A stretch of DNA of 64,000 nucleotides, taken from assembly GCA_049115695.1 (NCBI GenBank), contig JAGDZR010000007.1, forward strand, positions 310,001-374,000, given 5' to 3'. A program made the position numbers and the translations under genes. This stretch comes from JAGDZR01 sp049115695 (lineage in GTDB: Bacteria; Bacteroidota; Bacteroidia; Cytophagales; Cyclobacteriaceae). A model generated the notes under the pieces. It had not been told where the DNA came from. It was given only the letters and a program-made list of their open reading frames with translations, and searched no databases. Of this stretch, positions 15,026 through 24,079 are shown one piece after another (within the stretch, counting starts at the first letter, position 1; the number at the start of each line of letters is the position of its first letter).

Positions 15026-15463
15026 TTCTCAAAAATAGGTAACCGGAACAAGGTTTTATCACGAGCACCAAATATATAAGTCACCATCTCACCTCAATCC
15101 ACTTCAAAAGATCAAACAGAATATCCACCAGACCGAATCTCACGTGGATTCATTTATCAGTAAATCAACGAAAAAACTAGATAATAAGCTTAACAAATAA
15201 TCAAGTGCGGATATTAGCGTCGGTTATTGTGTTTGGGTAACTCAGCAATTAGTAAACATTATCAGGAACATTCCGCATAACGCTACATTCCCCTGCCCAT
15301 GAAAACGTCATGGATTCGTTTTTTTGATTCTTGTAATATGTTCAGCATCTGTCGACACACGATACTTTGAAATCCGGATTTCTCCTATCCAATTGGAATG
15401 ATGACCAACAACCTGAAGTAGATTGGCAACCCCTAATGCTGACTTTCAAGTAGTTGATCCATG
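15026..15463. other. 438-bp gap with a possible gene fragment
   Basis: No complete gene is visible. On the minus strand 15308-15445 is an open stretch of 45 codons before a TGA, reading through GVANLLQVVGHHSNWIGEI and RISKYRVSTDAEH. An in-frame stop precedes it and there is no start codon, so it may be the decayed C-terminus of a lost gene. One single word of the 40-bp repeat family lies at about 15136. The rest shows nothing recognisable. Confidence 0.4.
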
Positions 15464-16435
15464 CTATTTGACTTCCACAACAAGCTTGCCTTTTGCCTTA
15501 TTGTCCTCCATGTACTGATGTGCTTCAGCAACCTGGTCAAGTTTCCATACACTATCTATGTTCAAATGGATGGAGCCCTTTTCTACTTCATCGATGAATG
15601 CTTGTAGCAGATCTTTGGAAAGGTTATTCGATTCTCCCATATAAACAGTCAACCTCCCTAGCGATGGAATATCTCCCATCGGGGTAAACTCCTTCATCGT
15701 CCATTCGTTTCCCAAAATGCCCGTCATGCACACCACACCCTTCGGCGCAATGCACTTCAACGAATCCTTCAGTGTGCGGGTACCAATCAATTCCAGCACC
15801 TTGTTCACCCCGTCAGGATACAGTTCTCTTACATGCTCCATCAACTGCCCATTGTCAATCAGGACATGATCAGCGCCATTGTCTAACAAAGCCTGCTGCT
15901 TGTCTGCTTTTCTGGTAGTCGCGATTACCTTCAGACCTTTAGTTTTGGCAAGCTGACAGGCCAACATACCGATGGAAGATGTGCCTCCTCGGATTAATAG
16001 TGTCTCCCCTGAAGCTATCTCCAATGCCTGATTCAGCGAACCCGATACTGTCTGAAACATCTCAGGTATGGCACCCAGTACATCCCATGATAGTGTACTC
16101 GTGAATGGAAATACAATTTCGAGTGGAACGAGGGCATATTCCGCATACCCACCGTCAAAAAATCTTCCCATACCCCCCATGATAGCGGCCACCTGTTGCC
16201 CCTTCTTATAAGTGCCGGATGGATCATCCTCCACAACACCAGTACATTCGATTCCCTGGATTCTTGGGTACTTGACACCCAGAGATTCACCCCTGCGCGT
16301 GAACAACTCAGATCGATTTAGCCCAAAAGCCTTTACGCTGATCAGCACCCGGCCGGACTTTACTTCCGGCATGGGTACTTCCTGTATTTCTATTACTGCA
16401 GGTGCTCCTGCCTGCGTTGTTACAGCTGCTTTCAT
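15464..16435 (-). CDS. Zinc-independent alcohol dehydrogenase / quinone oxidoreductase-like protein
   Basis: This 323-residue medium-chain dehydrogenase/reductase has a GroES-like N-terminal domain (about 1-120, with FGLNRSELFTRRGES and YPRIQGIECTGVV) and a Rossmann domain with the nucleotide motif RGGTSSIGMLACQLAK at about 149-164. The cysteine cluster of zinc-binding alcohol dehydrogenases is absent, placing it with NADPH:quinone reductase-like enzymes. It presumably reduces a quinone or enone with NAD(P)H. Its ATG overlaps the stop of the SnoaL-like gene by four bases (ATGA), so the two are coupled. The Crp-type regulator gene upstream on the same strand may control both. Confidence 0.85.
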   Translation of the reverse strand: MKAAVTTQAGAPAVIEIQEVPMPEVKSGRVLISVKAFGLNRSELFTRRGESLGVKYPRIQGIECTGVVEDDPSGTYKKGQQVAAIMGGMGRFFDGGYAEYALVPLEIVFPFTSTLSWDVLGAIPEMFQTVSGSLNQALEIASGETLLIRGGTSSIGMLACQLAKTKGLKVIATTRKADKQQALLDNGADHVLIDNGQLMEHVRELYPDGVNKVLELIGTRTLKDSLKCIAPKGVVCMTGILGNEWTMKEFTPMGDIPSLGRLTVYMGESNNLSKDLLQAFIDEVEKGSIHLNIDSVWKLDQVAEAHQYMEDNKAKGKLVVEVK

Positions 16436-16929
16436 GATTCTTTCGGTGCTGTCTTGTTAAACATGTATCGGGCAATTTTCCATTCAGAGTCTATCTTCTC
16501 AAAAACAAACAGCTCTCTATTTGCTTCTGGAATGGTGTCTCCGGTGGCACGTATGAGTGTTGTCCCTTTTGAATTGGTTACTGCAAATGCAAAGTCCCCT
16601 TCCACTACAATTTCATCTATAAAGAATTCAATGTTCAATTGAATTTGAGTAAAGATAAGTTCGTATGATTTTAAAATGTTCTCAACCCCAATGGCCGACG
16701 GTGCTTCGGTTGGCATAAATATGCCATCTTTCGCATAAAGTCGTTGGGCGAGCTTTGCGTCTGAAGTATTCAACGATTTCTTGTAAGTGGCTAGCAATGC
16801 TTCGATGGCGATTTTGTCTTGTTTTTGCATGATTTCTGATTTTTGAATTTGAGGATCTGATGTCACGTGTGCTGATGAGCTGACCGCCAAACACGTGATG
16901 GCCAGTGCTGATACAATCATTTTTTTCAT
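16432..16929 (-). CDS. Exported SnoaL/DUF4440-like protein
   Basis: With the ATG at 16927-16929 the product has 165 residues and a clear Sec signal peptide (MKKMIVSALAITCLAVSSSA). The mature part matches the SgcJ/EcaC-type NTF2-like fold: a helix LLATYKKSLNTSDAKLAQRLY, then GIFMPTEAPSAIGVENI, then strands ending ELFVFEKIDSEWKIARYMFN. Members bind or modify small molecules; no substrate is evident. A longer start 12 codons upstream would put polar residues before the signal and was not chosen. It overlaps the downstream oxidoreductase gene by four bases. Confidence 0.8.
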   Translation of the reverse strand: MKKMIVSALAITCLAVSSSAHVTSDPQIQKSEIMQKQDKIAIEALLATYKKSLNTSDAKLAQRLYAKDGIFMPTEAPSAIGVENILKSYELIFTQIQLNIEFFIDEIVVEGDFAFAVTNSKGTTLIRATGDTIPEANRELFVFEKIDSEWKIARYMFNKTAPKES

Positions 16930-17019
16930 GATATTTCCTTTGATTTTGTACAAGGCAAAGGTCATGAGGGATTGCCTCTCCTACCCATAAAGAACTTTAA
17001 GAAGAAGTCTTAAACTACC

Positions 17020-17601
17020 TTAAGATTGGCTTAACTTTTTGCGGATGTTGCTGAGGAATTCAGGGGTAATACCCAGGTATGAAGCAATTTGAACATTGGA
17101 AATCCGGTTGAATAGGTTGGGATACAGCGCTATGAATTCGAGGTATCGTTGCTCAGCAGTCGTACTGATCGTCTGAAGCAATCTATTTTGCAAAAGCACA
17201 AATTCTTCTTCCACAATGACACGAAAAATCCGATTAAACTTGATACTCTGTTCATAGAAGTAAATCAAATCCTGCTTGGATAGCTGCAAGACGATTGCTG
17301 GCTCAATGGCTTCAATGTATAGTTGACTCGGCTGTTCGGCGTGAAAGCTACCTATGTCGGTGATCCACTGATTTTCTGTCGCAAAGTGCAGATTATGTTC
17401 TTTGGCCTTATCATCTACTTTGTAGGTTTTGAAACACCCCTCTACTATGAAATGGTAATGTCTGCATACTTCACCTGTTGACAACAGGAATTGTCTTCTT
17501 TTCACAGACCTCACCTTGATCCGCTTTTCCAGTTCAATTATCTCATCTTCGGCTAAAGTGAGAAATGAATTGAAGTATTCGATAAGTGGAGCAATATGCA
17601 T
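17020..17601 (-). CDS. Crp/Fnr-family transcriptional regulator
   Basis: This 193-residue protein has an N-terminal cyclic-nucleotide-binding jelly roll (about 15-120, with RRQFLLSTGEVCRHYHFIVEG) and a C-terminal winged helix whose recognition segment is NVQIASYLGITPEFLSNIRK (about 170-189). No cysteines for an Fe-S cluster are placed as in Fnr. Bacteroidota proteins of this group often lack an obvious ligand. It is transcribed toward the SnoaL-like and oxidoreductase genes with a 90-bp gap, and is the plausible regulator of that pair. Confidence 0.85.
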   Translation of the reverse strand: MHIAPLIEYFNSFLTLAEDEIIELEKRIKVRSVKRRQFLLSTGEVCRHYHFIVEGCFKTYKVDDKAKEHNLHFATENQWITDIGSFHAEQPSQLYIEAIEPAIVLQLSKQDLIYFYEQSIKFNRIFRVIVEEEFVLLQNRLLQTISTTAEQRYLEFIALYPNLFNRISNVQIASYLGITPEFLSNIRKKLSQS

Positions 17602-17691
17602 GTTGTCAGTAGAGGATTTCAGTCATGGGTAAGTTAGCACTATGTTCATTTTTCTATCGGCAGACAGCAAAGTTTCACCCGTAAAAAAGCG

Positions 17692-17775
17692 TATCTAACA
17701 GACATACTATTTGAATGTTTGCTTAAGATGGTGCAATTACGCTGAGACGCAGACCTCTTCATTCAAAATCTGGAA
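17692..17775. repeat. Divergent relative of the palindromic repeat, inverted (copy 4)
   Basis: It begins tatctaacagacatactatttgaatg, which matches the reverse complement of the right end of copy 3 (gtctgttaga). It ends with cattcaaaatctg, forming an inverted pair with tatttgaatg. The middle keeps ttaag and gcaatt blocks only. It lies between the Crp-type gene and the 240-residue gene, in opposite orientation to copies 1-3. Similarity is weak apart from the terminal segment. Confidence 0.4.
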
Positions 17776-17796
17776 AAAGATAATTGGCTATAACAA

Positions 17797-18501
17797 CTAC
17801 TGTTTGTTGTGCGCCTGAATGTTTAGCTCTTCAAGCGTAAACCAACTTCTTCGCCCAACTTTTTCTGACATGTCATTGGGCTGAGTGGAGTGCCCCCCAA
17901 AGAAAATAACCGGCATCAAGGATTGATTCTCCGGTAGCGGATCTATTCCAAGTTCATCATTTCCAATATTGCTATGAACTGATGATAGAATTTTTATCCT
18001 GTCATTCTCATCACTAATATAGATATCACTAATATCCCAAGTATAGCCCCAATAAATAGCTTCATTTTCGATAATCGCGGGATAGAAGTAAAAAATTAAT
18101 TCTTCAGTCCTATTATCAAAATCAAAATTATAGAATGCGTAATCCATCCCATCCTCATAACCGAACGCCAACAACATTTCAAGTTCTGGGTCATCATCTA
18201 AGTTTAAAAACCTCCTGAAGTATTCCCCTGTATTATATCGCTCCTTCTTCCAGATCACAACCAGATTATCAAGTATCCAATATTCAAAAAACCTGTAGTT
18301 GCGATCATCTACTGTTGTCGTGGTGACGATGTAATCCCGTTTACCATTTCCATTCAAGTCAATACTCCTTACCATACTTACTTCTTCCGCAACCTTGTTG
18401 GCTATTGAAGAAGGAACCATTTCCAGCGTTTCCAAAGCCATAAATCCCTGAGCGCTTGAGAAAAATGGAACAAGCAATAAGCATATCAATAAAATTTTCA
18501 T
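17797..18501 (-). CDS. Secreted hypothetical protein with FG-GAP/VCBS-like repeats
   Basis: Starting at the second Met (18499-18501) the protein has 234 residues and a signal peptide (MKILLICLLLVPFFSSAQG). The mature part contains DLNGNGKRDYIVTTTTVDDR and LDDDPELEMLLAFGYEDG. These acidic, Asp/Asn-rich segments resemble the calcium-binding loops of FG-GAP/VCBS-type domains, which report on stored values in extracellular proteins. No enzyme motif is visible. The alternative start lies six codons upstream. It is a single gene with no operon partner. Confidence 0.55.
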   Translation of the reverse strand: MKILLICLLLVPFFSSAQGFMALETLEMVPSSIANKVAEEVSMVRSIDLNGNGKRDYIVTTTTVDDRNYRFFEYWILDNLVVIWKKERYNTGEYFRRFLNLDDDPELEMLLAFGYEDGMDYAFYNFDFDNRTEELIFYFYPAIIENEAIYWGYTWDISDIYISDENDRIKILSSVHSNIGNDELGIDPLPENQSLMPVIFFGGHSTQPNDMSEKVGRRSWFTLEELNIQAHNKQ

Positions 18502-18662
18502 GAAGAATTTATTGTACATAGTTTGACATCAGCATTAAAGGCCTCTAACGCGTATCGATTGGCACCTCAATCTATTAATAATTTAGCAAATAACGCTCCT
18601 CGAAAGCCCTACAATTTGGTTTATCACCCCTCAATCATGATGCTCCAAAAAAACATGGATAT

Positions 18663-19022
18663 TTGAAAAAATATCAAATCAGAACGAGTACTATGGAAGT
18701 CGTCAAAAACAAAGAAGGGTTTGAATCCCTGGATCCCAACCTCAGGCGGAAAGTAATTCACCTCAATGACTTGATGGTCACAGTCATCGAATTCACCAAT
18801 GGCCCCATGGCTACACCCGACCCTCCTCACAGCCATCCGCATGAGCAAATGTCATATGTAGCCGAAGGTCGTCTTAAACTTTTAATTGAAGATCGTGAAT
18901 ACCTGCTGGAGGAAGGCGATGTGTTTAAAATCTCCTCTAACCTACCCCATTGCATACAGACGCTAACCGAGTACGTCAAACTGGTGGATAGCTTTACTCC
19001 AATTAGAGAGGATTTTCTCTAA
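18663..19022 (+). CDS. Single-domain cupin protein
   Basis: This 119-residue protein has both cupin motifs: PPHSHPHEQMSYVAEGR (His 56, 58 and 60 with Glu/Gln 61-62) and GDVFKISSNLPHCIQ with His 96. These residues normally bind a divalent metal. Small cupins of this kind act as dioxygenases, isomerases or sensors, and the substrate is not inferable. It is the only plus-strand gene between 1 and 23.5 kb. Its 3' end overlaps the remnant of a VOC gene on the other strand. Confidence 0.85.
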   Translation: MKKYQIRTSTMEVVKNKEGFESLDPNLRRKVIHLNDLMVTVIEFTNGPMATPDPPHSHPHEQMSYVAEGRLKLLIEDREYLLEEGDVFKISSNLPHCIQTLTEYVKLVDSFTPIREDFL

Positions 19023-19173
19023 CCGTTGGCCGATTCTGATCTCTGTTAATCGAATGTAGCCCTATTTTATTCCCTTCTGAATCTAGATATAGCGCAAAGA
19101 ATCCACTTTCATCAGCATGAGGTGTTTTAGGAACGATAATTTTCCCATTATTCTCCTCAACCTTATCAAGCAT
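19003..19173 (-). pseudogene. C-terminal remnant of a VOC (glyoxalase-fold) protein
   Basis: Minus-strand frame 19173-19003 reads MLDKVEENNGKIIVPKTPHA, DESGFFALYLDSEGNKIGLH, then SINRDQNRP and a TAA. This matches the last strands of VOC/glyoxalase-like proteins (KVEenGGKi.vpKTp ... GFfAlflDsEGNrIGLhS). The N-terminal two-thirds of the domain are missing: an in-frame stop lies a few codons before this ATG, and the neighbouring gene begins at 19206. It is therefore a deletion remnant, read convergently into the end of the cupin gene. Confidence 0.75.
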
Positions 19174-19205
19174 GATCTGCCTTAAAATGCAAGATAATCA
19201 CCTAC

Positions 19206-19679
19206 CTACCAGCTCAGACAAAAGCTATTCTCACCATCATCTCGATCAATTTCCATTGCACCTTCTTCTCCACCATAGGTCCAATGACCTGTAAAGCTCA
19301 TTTCAATCGGGTCTGTATCTTGGGTTATGGTCAAATTGCTTACTTCCCAAAGCCTTGTTGATTCATAACCTTTGGTATGCCTGGTGTCGGCATCCAAAGT
19401 CCACTTAACTTTTCCATTTTCAATCAAGGTGATGACCGGAGATAATGTGTCACTGCGATTTTCTATGATCAATGCACCGTTATCAGATAAGTCAAACTGT
19501 AGTCCTTCTTCCGTCAATTCAATTTCATCAATCAAAACTGCCTCAAAGGGTCCGTCATCCAATCCACAGCCGCTGAGAAATAAGTAAATGCCATAACCTA
19601 TAAATCCAAAATATCCGATAACACCTATCCCAATTATTGAAACCGTCCAAATCAGTATTTTCTTAATGGTTATATTCAT
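19206..19679 (-). CDS. Hypothetical membrane-anchored protein downstream of the GH106-like gene
   Basis: This 157-residue protein has a hydrophobic N-terminal segment (about 8-35) ending YLFLSGCGLDDGPFEAV, which could be a signal anchor or, less likely, a lipobox. The rest is beta-rich and acidic (IDEIELTEEGLQFDL, VITLIENGKVKWTLDADT). It starts six bases after the stop of the rhamnosidase-like gene, so they form an operon. No family is recognised; an exported accessory role is inferred only from position. Confidence 0.5.
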   Translation of the reverse strand: MNITIKKILIWTVSIIGIGVIGYFGFIGYGIYLFLSGCGLDDGPFEAVLIDEIELTEEGLQFDLSDNGALIIENRSDTLSPVITLIENGKVKWTLDADTRHTKGYESTRLWEVSNLTITQDTDPIEMSFTGHWTYGGEEGAMEIDRDDGENSFCLSW

Positions 19680-19685
19680 TCTGAT

Positions 19686-22364
19686 TTACCTATAAGTGAT
19701 CAATTCAACATCGCCACCTAGCCCCGATGGAGTTATCTCCCACTTTGATGCTTGGAAAGGTGTGTAGGTTATATCAACGAAATTTATATCGTAAAACTTC
19801 TTCCATTCGGGGTATTGCTCATCATATACACGCATATAGTTGGCTGAAAGATTTTGTACAATTATTTCAATTCGATTGTCTTTCTCAAGCGCACTTGCAG
19901 GCAGCTCTATTTGATTAGGGAATGACCATATCGTACCATACGATATACCATTGATGATCACTTCTGCTGATTCATTTATTTGATCGAATGCTAAAACATA
20001 CTTCTCGGGGATATTCTCATTTGGCTCATTCAGCTTTAATTGATACATATATTTCGCTTTACCAACGTACGAATTCAAGGCTTGATCACCCCAGGTTGTA
20101 TACGGAGTAAGCTTGTCTATTGAATACTGTTTCTTTATTCCAAATTGCTCATAATCCGTGAAAATGACAGTCCATTGTTCCTCGAGGGACAATGTATCGA
20201 TCTGGTAGATTCTACTTTTAGACGCAAATGATTGCCTCAATCCTGTTTGTAAAAAATAGGATTCTCCTGGTAAGATGCTGAAATAGAATTTATCGTTAGT
20301 CTCAATATGTTCGACAACTCCTGTTACGGCATTGGTGATCGTAACCGTTTCGTAATCAGATGCAAGTCTAAAAGTGTCAGCAATAATGCTACTTCCAAAA
20401 TTGACGATGAAGTAAAGATGTCCGCTATCATTCTTTTTGCGAATGAAATCCAACCCCTTATTGCTTAACTCTTCTTGTGGAACGTTGTTCTGCTTCAGCA
20501 GGTCAAGTAAGTCATCAGTCATAATGATTTGATCACCAATGTCCACATCTGCATATGATTGGTATGCGTTTAAGCCTGCATATTGGGAAGGAAAATGTTT
20601 TGAAAAAATGACCTCAACTCCCCTTGCCGCCAATTGACCCAATTTCGCCAAAGTTTGTTCAGGAATGTAATCAATTTCAGGTACTACAATTGTCTGATAC
20701 TTTGCTCCTTCTGTAACGAAAACATTTAGAGCATCGTCCGTATTGAGCATAGACAGTTGTCGATCAGAAATGTAATCGAAAGAGTATCCATTATCCCATA
20801 AAAGCTCTGCAGTTTCCCCGAAAGTTGTCGCGCTGAACCAGTTCGCATAATGGTGTACATCAAGGGCCAGAAGGGTGCCTCCCTTGTGTTTCGTCCAAAT
20901 GTCTGCCAGTGGAAAATAAAGCAGTATGTTATTGTCCGGTTTTGCATTTTGAAATAAAACCTGGCTCTTCTCAATATAGCTGTTCAGCAGTGGAAGCTCA
21001 TCTTTGAAATGCGAAGTTTTGCCAAAATTGGTAGAGGCATAAAAGAGCCAACCTGGAAATCCCTCATTTTCGGGGGAGTATGTTGTACCATGATAAAATA
21101 CGTGATTAACACCAGCAGTAAACAATTCATCAATCTGGGGTTTTACACTTCTCAAGGAAACCTTGAAGTGATTGGCTAACCATGTCCCTGTTTCAGCACT
21201 CACCATAGGTTTACCGAGCAGATGAGCCGGTGAGGAAGCGAGTTTCATGACCAATGGATTCGGTCTTCCAAAGGTCTTTTCCTCGTAATCTCGATCACAG
21301 TTCAACCCCGGAATATCGAAGCTACTACAACCAAATGATTCTGTTTCTGGAATATCTGACAACCCATACAAGTCTAAAATATTGGCAGGTGAACCATGTG
21401 CCTGATAGCGCGATAACTTGTTGTGGTCATTGCTGTATTGCGTCCATATCGTTGCGAAATTTGAAAACAAAAGTTCATCAAAAACAACTCGCACATCATA
21501 TATGATATAGGGATACAGCACATGTGATGTATCAGTGAATACATGTAGGTAATTCTTCAAGTCATAATGATGAATATCCCTAAACGCCTCGAAAAACTCA
21601 GGTGTGCTATTGGCTCCAAATACCTCATATGAATCATGATAAAAGGCCCTGGGTGAAATGGGGTGGTTTGTAGCGGCAAAAACCGAATCAAAATAATCTA
21701 AATACGTCTGAACAGCCAGCTCATCGAAATAATCCATCACCAGCCCCTTACCTCCTGGCGCAGCTCTTTTCACCTGTTGCATGGTTGGCCTGGCGCCTAG
21801 TATCAAGACTGTGTCGCCAATATGATTTTTTACTCTCTGCTCAATGAAGCTGTTTAGTAAATTAGTGGTGTCGTCTTTGACAAAAAGGCCAAATAAACTG
21901 TCCAGTTCATATCTGTTTTTTAGTTCCTCAATAGAATAATCGTCCTGATCTTCGACAAAATGACGTATAATTTGAAATTGTTTCGCTGACAGGCGATTGT
22001 CAATCCACTGTCCTCCATATGGCCAGCCAGTACCAAGGGTTATATCCACTCCCAGACCTAATTCACCTGCCTTTTCGATGGTGAATTGTACAACTTCCAT
22101 CCATCGTTCGGAAAGAAATGGAATGAATTGTTCTTCATAACCTTTTACCCCATAAATGGGAATAATATGAACACCGCCCAAGCCACTTTCTGAAAACTGG
22201 GTAAGCTCTTTAGCTATGTTTTCTTCATCCACTGCGCTTCCCATCCACCACCAATATGTCCACGGCTTAGCCGTTTGTAAGGATGTCTGCCCAAATGAAT
22301 GGAACGCGCAACAAGCAAGTACACCAAATAGAACGACAATGGTTATGTCATTTCTTTGAGTCAA
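19686..22364 (-). CDS. GH106-like glycoside hydrolase (alpha-L-rhamnosidase family)
   Basis: This 892-residue exported protein begins with a signal segment (DITIVVLFGVLACCAFHSFG) and the typical GH106 opening PWTYWWWMGSAVDEENI, FSESGLGGVHIIPIYGVKGY and LGVDITLGTGWPYGGQW. Conserved acidic pairs such as FYHDSYEVFG and SAETGTWLAN lie in the (beta/alpha)8 core. The C-terminal part (about 690-890) is beta-sandwich-like. Family members remove L-rhamnose from plant or algal polysaccharides in the periplasm. No SusC/SusD genes are in the window, so it is not part of a visible polysaccharide utilisation locus. The start is TTG (22362-22364); a stop codon lies just upstream and no in-frame ATG precedes the conserved start. 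Confidence 0.82.
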   Translation of the reverse strand: MTQRNDITIVVLFGVLACCAFHSFGQTSLQTAKPWTYWWWMGSAVDEENIAKELTQFSESGLGGVHIIPIYGVKGYEEQFIPFLSERWMEVVQFTIEKAGELGLGVDITLGTGWPYGGQWIDNRLSAKQFQIIRHFVEDQDDYSIEELKNRYELDSLFGLFVKDDTTNLLNSFIEQRVKNHIGDTVLILGARPTMQQVKRAAPGGKGLVMDYFDELAVQTYLDYFDSVFAATNHPISPRAFYHDSYEVFGANSTPEFFEAFRDIHHYDLKNYLHVFTDTSHVLYPYIIYDVRVVFDELLFSNFATIWTQYSNDHNKLSRYQAHGSPANILDLYGLSDIPETESFGCSSFDIPGLNCDRDYEEKTFGRPNPLVMKLASSPAHLLGKPMVSAETGTWLANHFKVSLRSVKPQIDELFTAGVNHVFYHGTTYSPENEGFPGWLFYASTNFGKTSHFKDELPLLNSYIEKSQVLFQNAKPDNNILLYFPLADIWTKHKGGTLLALDVHHYANWFSATTFGETAELLWDNGYSFDYISDRQLSMLNTDDALNVFVTEGAKYQTIVVPEIDYIPEQTLAKLGQLAARGVEVIFSKHFPSQYAGLNAYQSYADVDIGDQIIMTDDLLDLLKQNNVPQEELSNKGLDFIRKKNDSGHLYFIVNFGSSIIADTFRLASDYETVTITNAVTGVVEHIETNDKFYFSILPGESYFLQTGLRQSFASKSRIYQIDTLSLEEQWTVIFTDYEQFGIKKQYSIDKLTPYTTWGDQALNSYVGKAKYMYQLKLNEPNENIPEKYVLAFDQINESAEVIINGISYGTIWSFPNQIELPASALEKDNRIEIIVQNLSANYMRVYDEQYPEWKKFYDINFVDITYTPFQASKWEITPSGLGGDVELITYR

Positions 22365-22472
22365 TCGATTTCAGTTTTGGTTTGAAATTATTTCATATGG
22401 CATAGAATCTCTCTCTTCTGGGTAGGCGTTTTGATTTTAGGCAATTTATATCAACCATAGGAAAACCAACAC

Positions 22473-22877
22473 CTATAAACCTCGACGCTCAAGCCTGACA
22501 TATCCATACACCTGTACTACTCCCCAGATCAACTCTGGAATCAGGAAAAACCAAATCAGACTCGTTAGTCCTTGAGCCAATAGGTAATACGAGAAAATGG
22601 CCGAAAAGGAAAATCTCGCAATTCCATCATATAGCCCCAATAAAGGCAAAGGGTGCTTGATTCTCAACACCGACCAGATGGTCACGATCGCTCCCATTAA
22701 ATTGATAAAGAATAATCCCGTATTTCCTGGCATTTCGAAATTTCCCGACATGCCCCATCGCTCATGTAACTCACCGATCATTTCAAGGTTGGCAACTGCT
22801 GTCCATGGCAAAGCATACACTGCTGTCACCAACAAATCATAGATTCCACTGTACCGCACTATTGTTCTGTATTGCAT
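22473..22877 (-). CDS. Hypothetical membrane protein with about four helices
   Basis: This 134-residue protein has hydrophobic segments near residues 8-30, 53-75, 80-105 and 106-128. The loop at about 35-50 is charged (GELHERWGMSGNFE), and the C-terminus is basic (RLERRGL). I do not recognise a family; it resembles DoxX-like or other small four-helix inner-membrane proteins only in topology. A Crp-type regulator gene lies 53 bp upstream on the same strand, probably in the same transcript. Confidence 0.6.
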   Translation of the reverse strand: MQYRTIVRYSGIYDLLVTAVYALPWTAVANLEMIGELHERWGMSGNFEMPGNTGLFFINLMGAIVTIWSVLRIKHPLPLLGLYDGIARFSFSAIFSYYLLAQGLTSLIWFFLIPELIWGVVQVYGYVRLERRGL

Positions 22878-22930
22878 AGTATTTTGTTAAGACCACAAAA
22901 CACATCAACACCGAGAGTTCTACACTTGAC

Positions 22931-23509
22931 TTATGTCAAGTCAACTGATTTTTTCTTTACTCTGCTCAATGTCTCCGGCTCTATGCCCAAAAAAGAAGCC
23001 ACCATCTTCAACGGCATTTGCATCCGATGTTCTTTGTCATACTGCTGAACAAACCATTGCCATTTTTCTTTTGCAGTATCAATTTGAAGCATATCCTGTC
23101 GCTCGCTTACACACAAGTAATTTTCCTCAGCCAAAGTCTTTCCCAAAATCAAAAACCTGGGATTTTGATGATAGTATGCCTCCAATTGAGATTTTCCAAT
23201 TCGTAAAACAGTTACATCTGTAACCGCTTCAAGGGCATACTTACTGCTCGTCCCGGACACGAATGATTGAAAAGATGTCGTGAAGCTTCCAGGGACTGCA
23301 AAATATGCCGTAACCTGCTTACCCTTTGCATGATAGCATTGTCTCACAATACCCGACACTACAAAGTATATATACTTGCAGCTTTCTGTTTCATTCAGTA
23401 AGTGATCTCCCTTTTGATAAGTATGCCATGTGAAACATTGCTCAAACCCAATGACATCACTCAATGGCAATTCACAGAGATCTGATACAATGGAAGCTAT
23501 TTTACCCAT
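22931..23509 (-). CDS. Crp/Fnr-family transcriptional regulator
   Basis: Starting at the ATG at 23507-23509 the product has 192 residues. The N-terminal jelly roll is visible (TYQKGDHLLNETESCKYIYF, GIVRQCYHAKGKQVTAYFA), followed by a dimer helix and the winged helix with MPLKMVASFLGIEPETLSRV near the C-terminus. The upstream TTG start would add 17 residues with no family support. It points toward the 134-residue membrane protein gene and probably regulates it or itself. The rhodanese gene starts divergently 85 bp away. Confidence 0.85.
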   Translation of the reverse strand: MGKIASIVSDLCELPLSDVIGFEQCFTWHTYQKGDHLLNETESCKYIYFVVSGIVRQCYHAKGKQVTAYFAVPGSFTTSFQSFVSGTSSKYALEAVTDVTVLRIGKSQLEAYYHQNPRFLILGKTLAEENYLCVSERQDMLQIDTAKEKWQWFVQQYDKEHRMQMPLKMVASFLGIEPETLSRVKKKSVDLT

Positions 23510-23593
23510 GCTGCGAATGTAAGGATGACATGTAACAAAGGTCACATCTGCTATACTCAATCTCCACTACGTTTGCACAAAAATCAATTAGAC

Positions 23594-23920
23594 ATGTTAG
23601 GATTCTTATTTGGAAGCAAGAAATATAAAAGCATCAACGCTCAGGAGTTTAAAGATCTTCAAAAGGAAAAAAATACGATTGTGTTGGATGTAAGATCTAC
23701 TGCAGAGATTAAGGAAGGTGCTGTAAAAGGTAACAGACAGATGAACGTAATGGATCCTTCATTTAGAAATAAGGCAAGCAAACTGGACAAATCAAAAACA
23801 TATCTGGTGTATTGCCGAAGTGGTATGCGCAGTGCCCGTGCCTGTAAAATGCTGGCCAAGGAAGGAATCGAAAACATCTATAACCTCAAAGGTGGCTACA
23901 TGGCATACGAACGAGATTAA
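23594..23920 (+). CDS. Single-domain rhodanese-like protein
   Basis: From the ATG at 23594 the protein has 108 residues. It shows the rhodanese pattern: SINAQEFKDLQ, NTIVLDVRSTAEIKEGAV, and the active loop YLVYCRSGMRSARAC with the catalytic cysteine, closing with IYNLKGGYMAYE. It should transfer sulfane sulfur from a donor such as thiosulfate to a thiol acceptor in the cytoplasm. A longer frame reaching upstream to 23525 overlaps the divergent regulator region and was not chosen. The gene ends into a repeat tract separating it from ald. Confidence 0.85.
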   Translation: MLGFLFGSKKYKSINAQEFKDLQKEKNTIVLDVRSTAEIKEGAVKGNRQMNVMDPSFRNKASKLDKSKTYLVYCRSGMRSARACKMLAKEGIENIYNLKGGYMAYERD

Positions 23921-23927
23921 GAGACTT

Positions 23928-24070
23928 TGTTCTTAATACCTTGCTCTTAATACTTTGTACCAGATACTTAATACTTAATACTTAATACTTAATACTTAAT
24001 ACTTAATACTTAATACCTTGTACTTAATACTTTGTACTAAATACTTTGTACCAGATACTTAATACTTAAT
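23928..24070. repeat. Heptamer repeat tract ATACTTA with flanking longer repeats
   Basis: Seven perfect tandem copies of ATACTTA run from 23964 to 24012. They are embedded in a larger pattern: the 29-bp block starting tactttgtaccag occurs at about 23951 and again at about 24042, and variants such as ttcttaatacct occur between. It lies between the converging rhodanese and alanine dehydrogenase genes and has no coding role. Confidence 0.85.
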
Positions 24071-24079
24071 CCCGAACAC

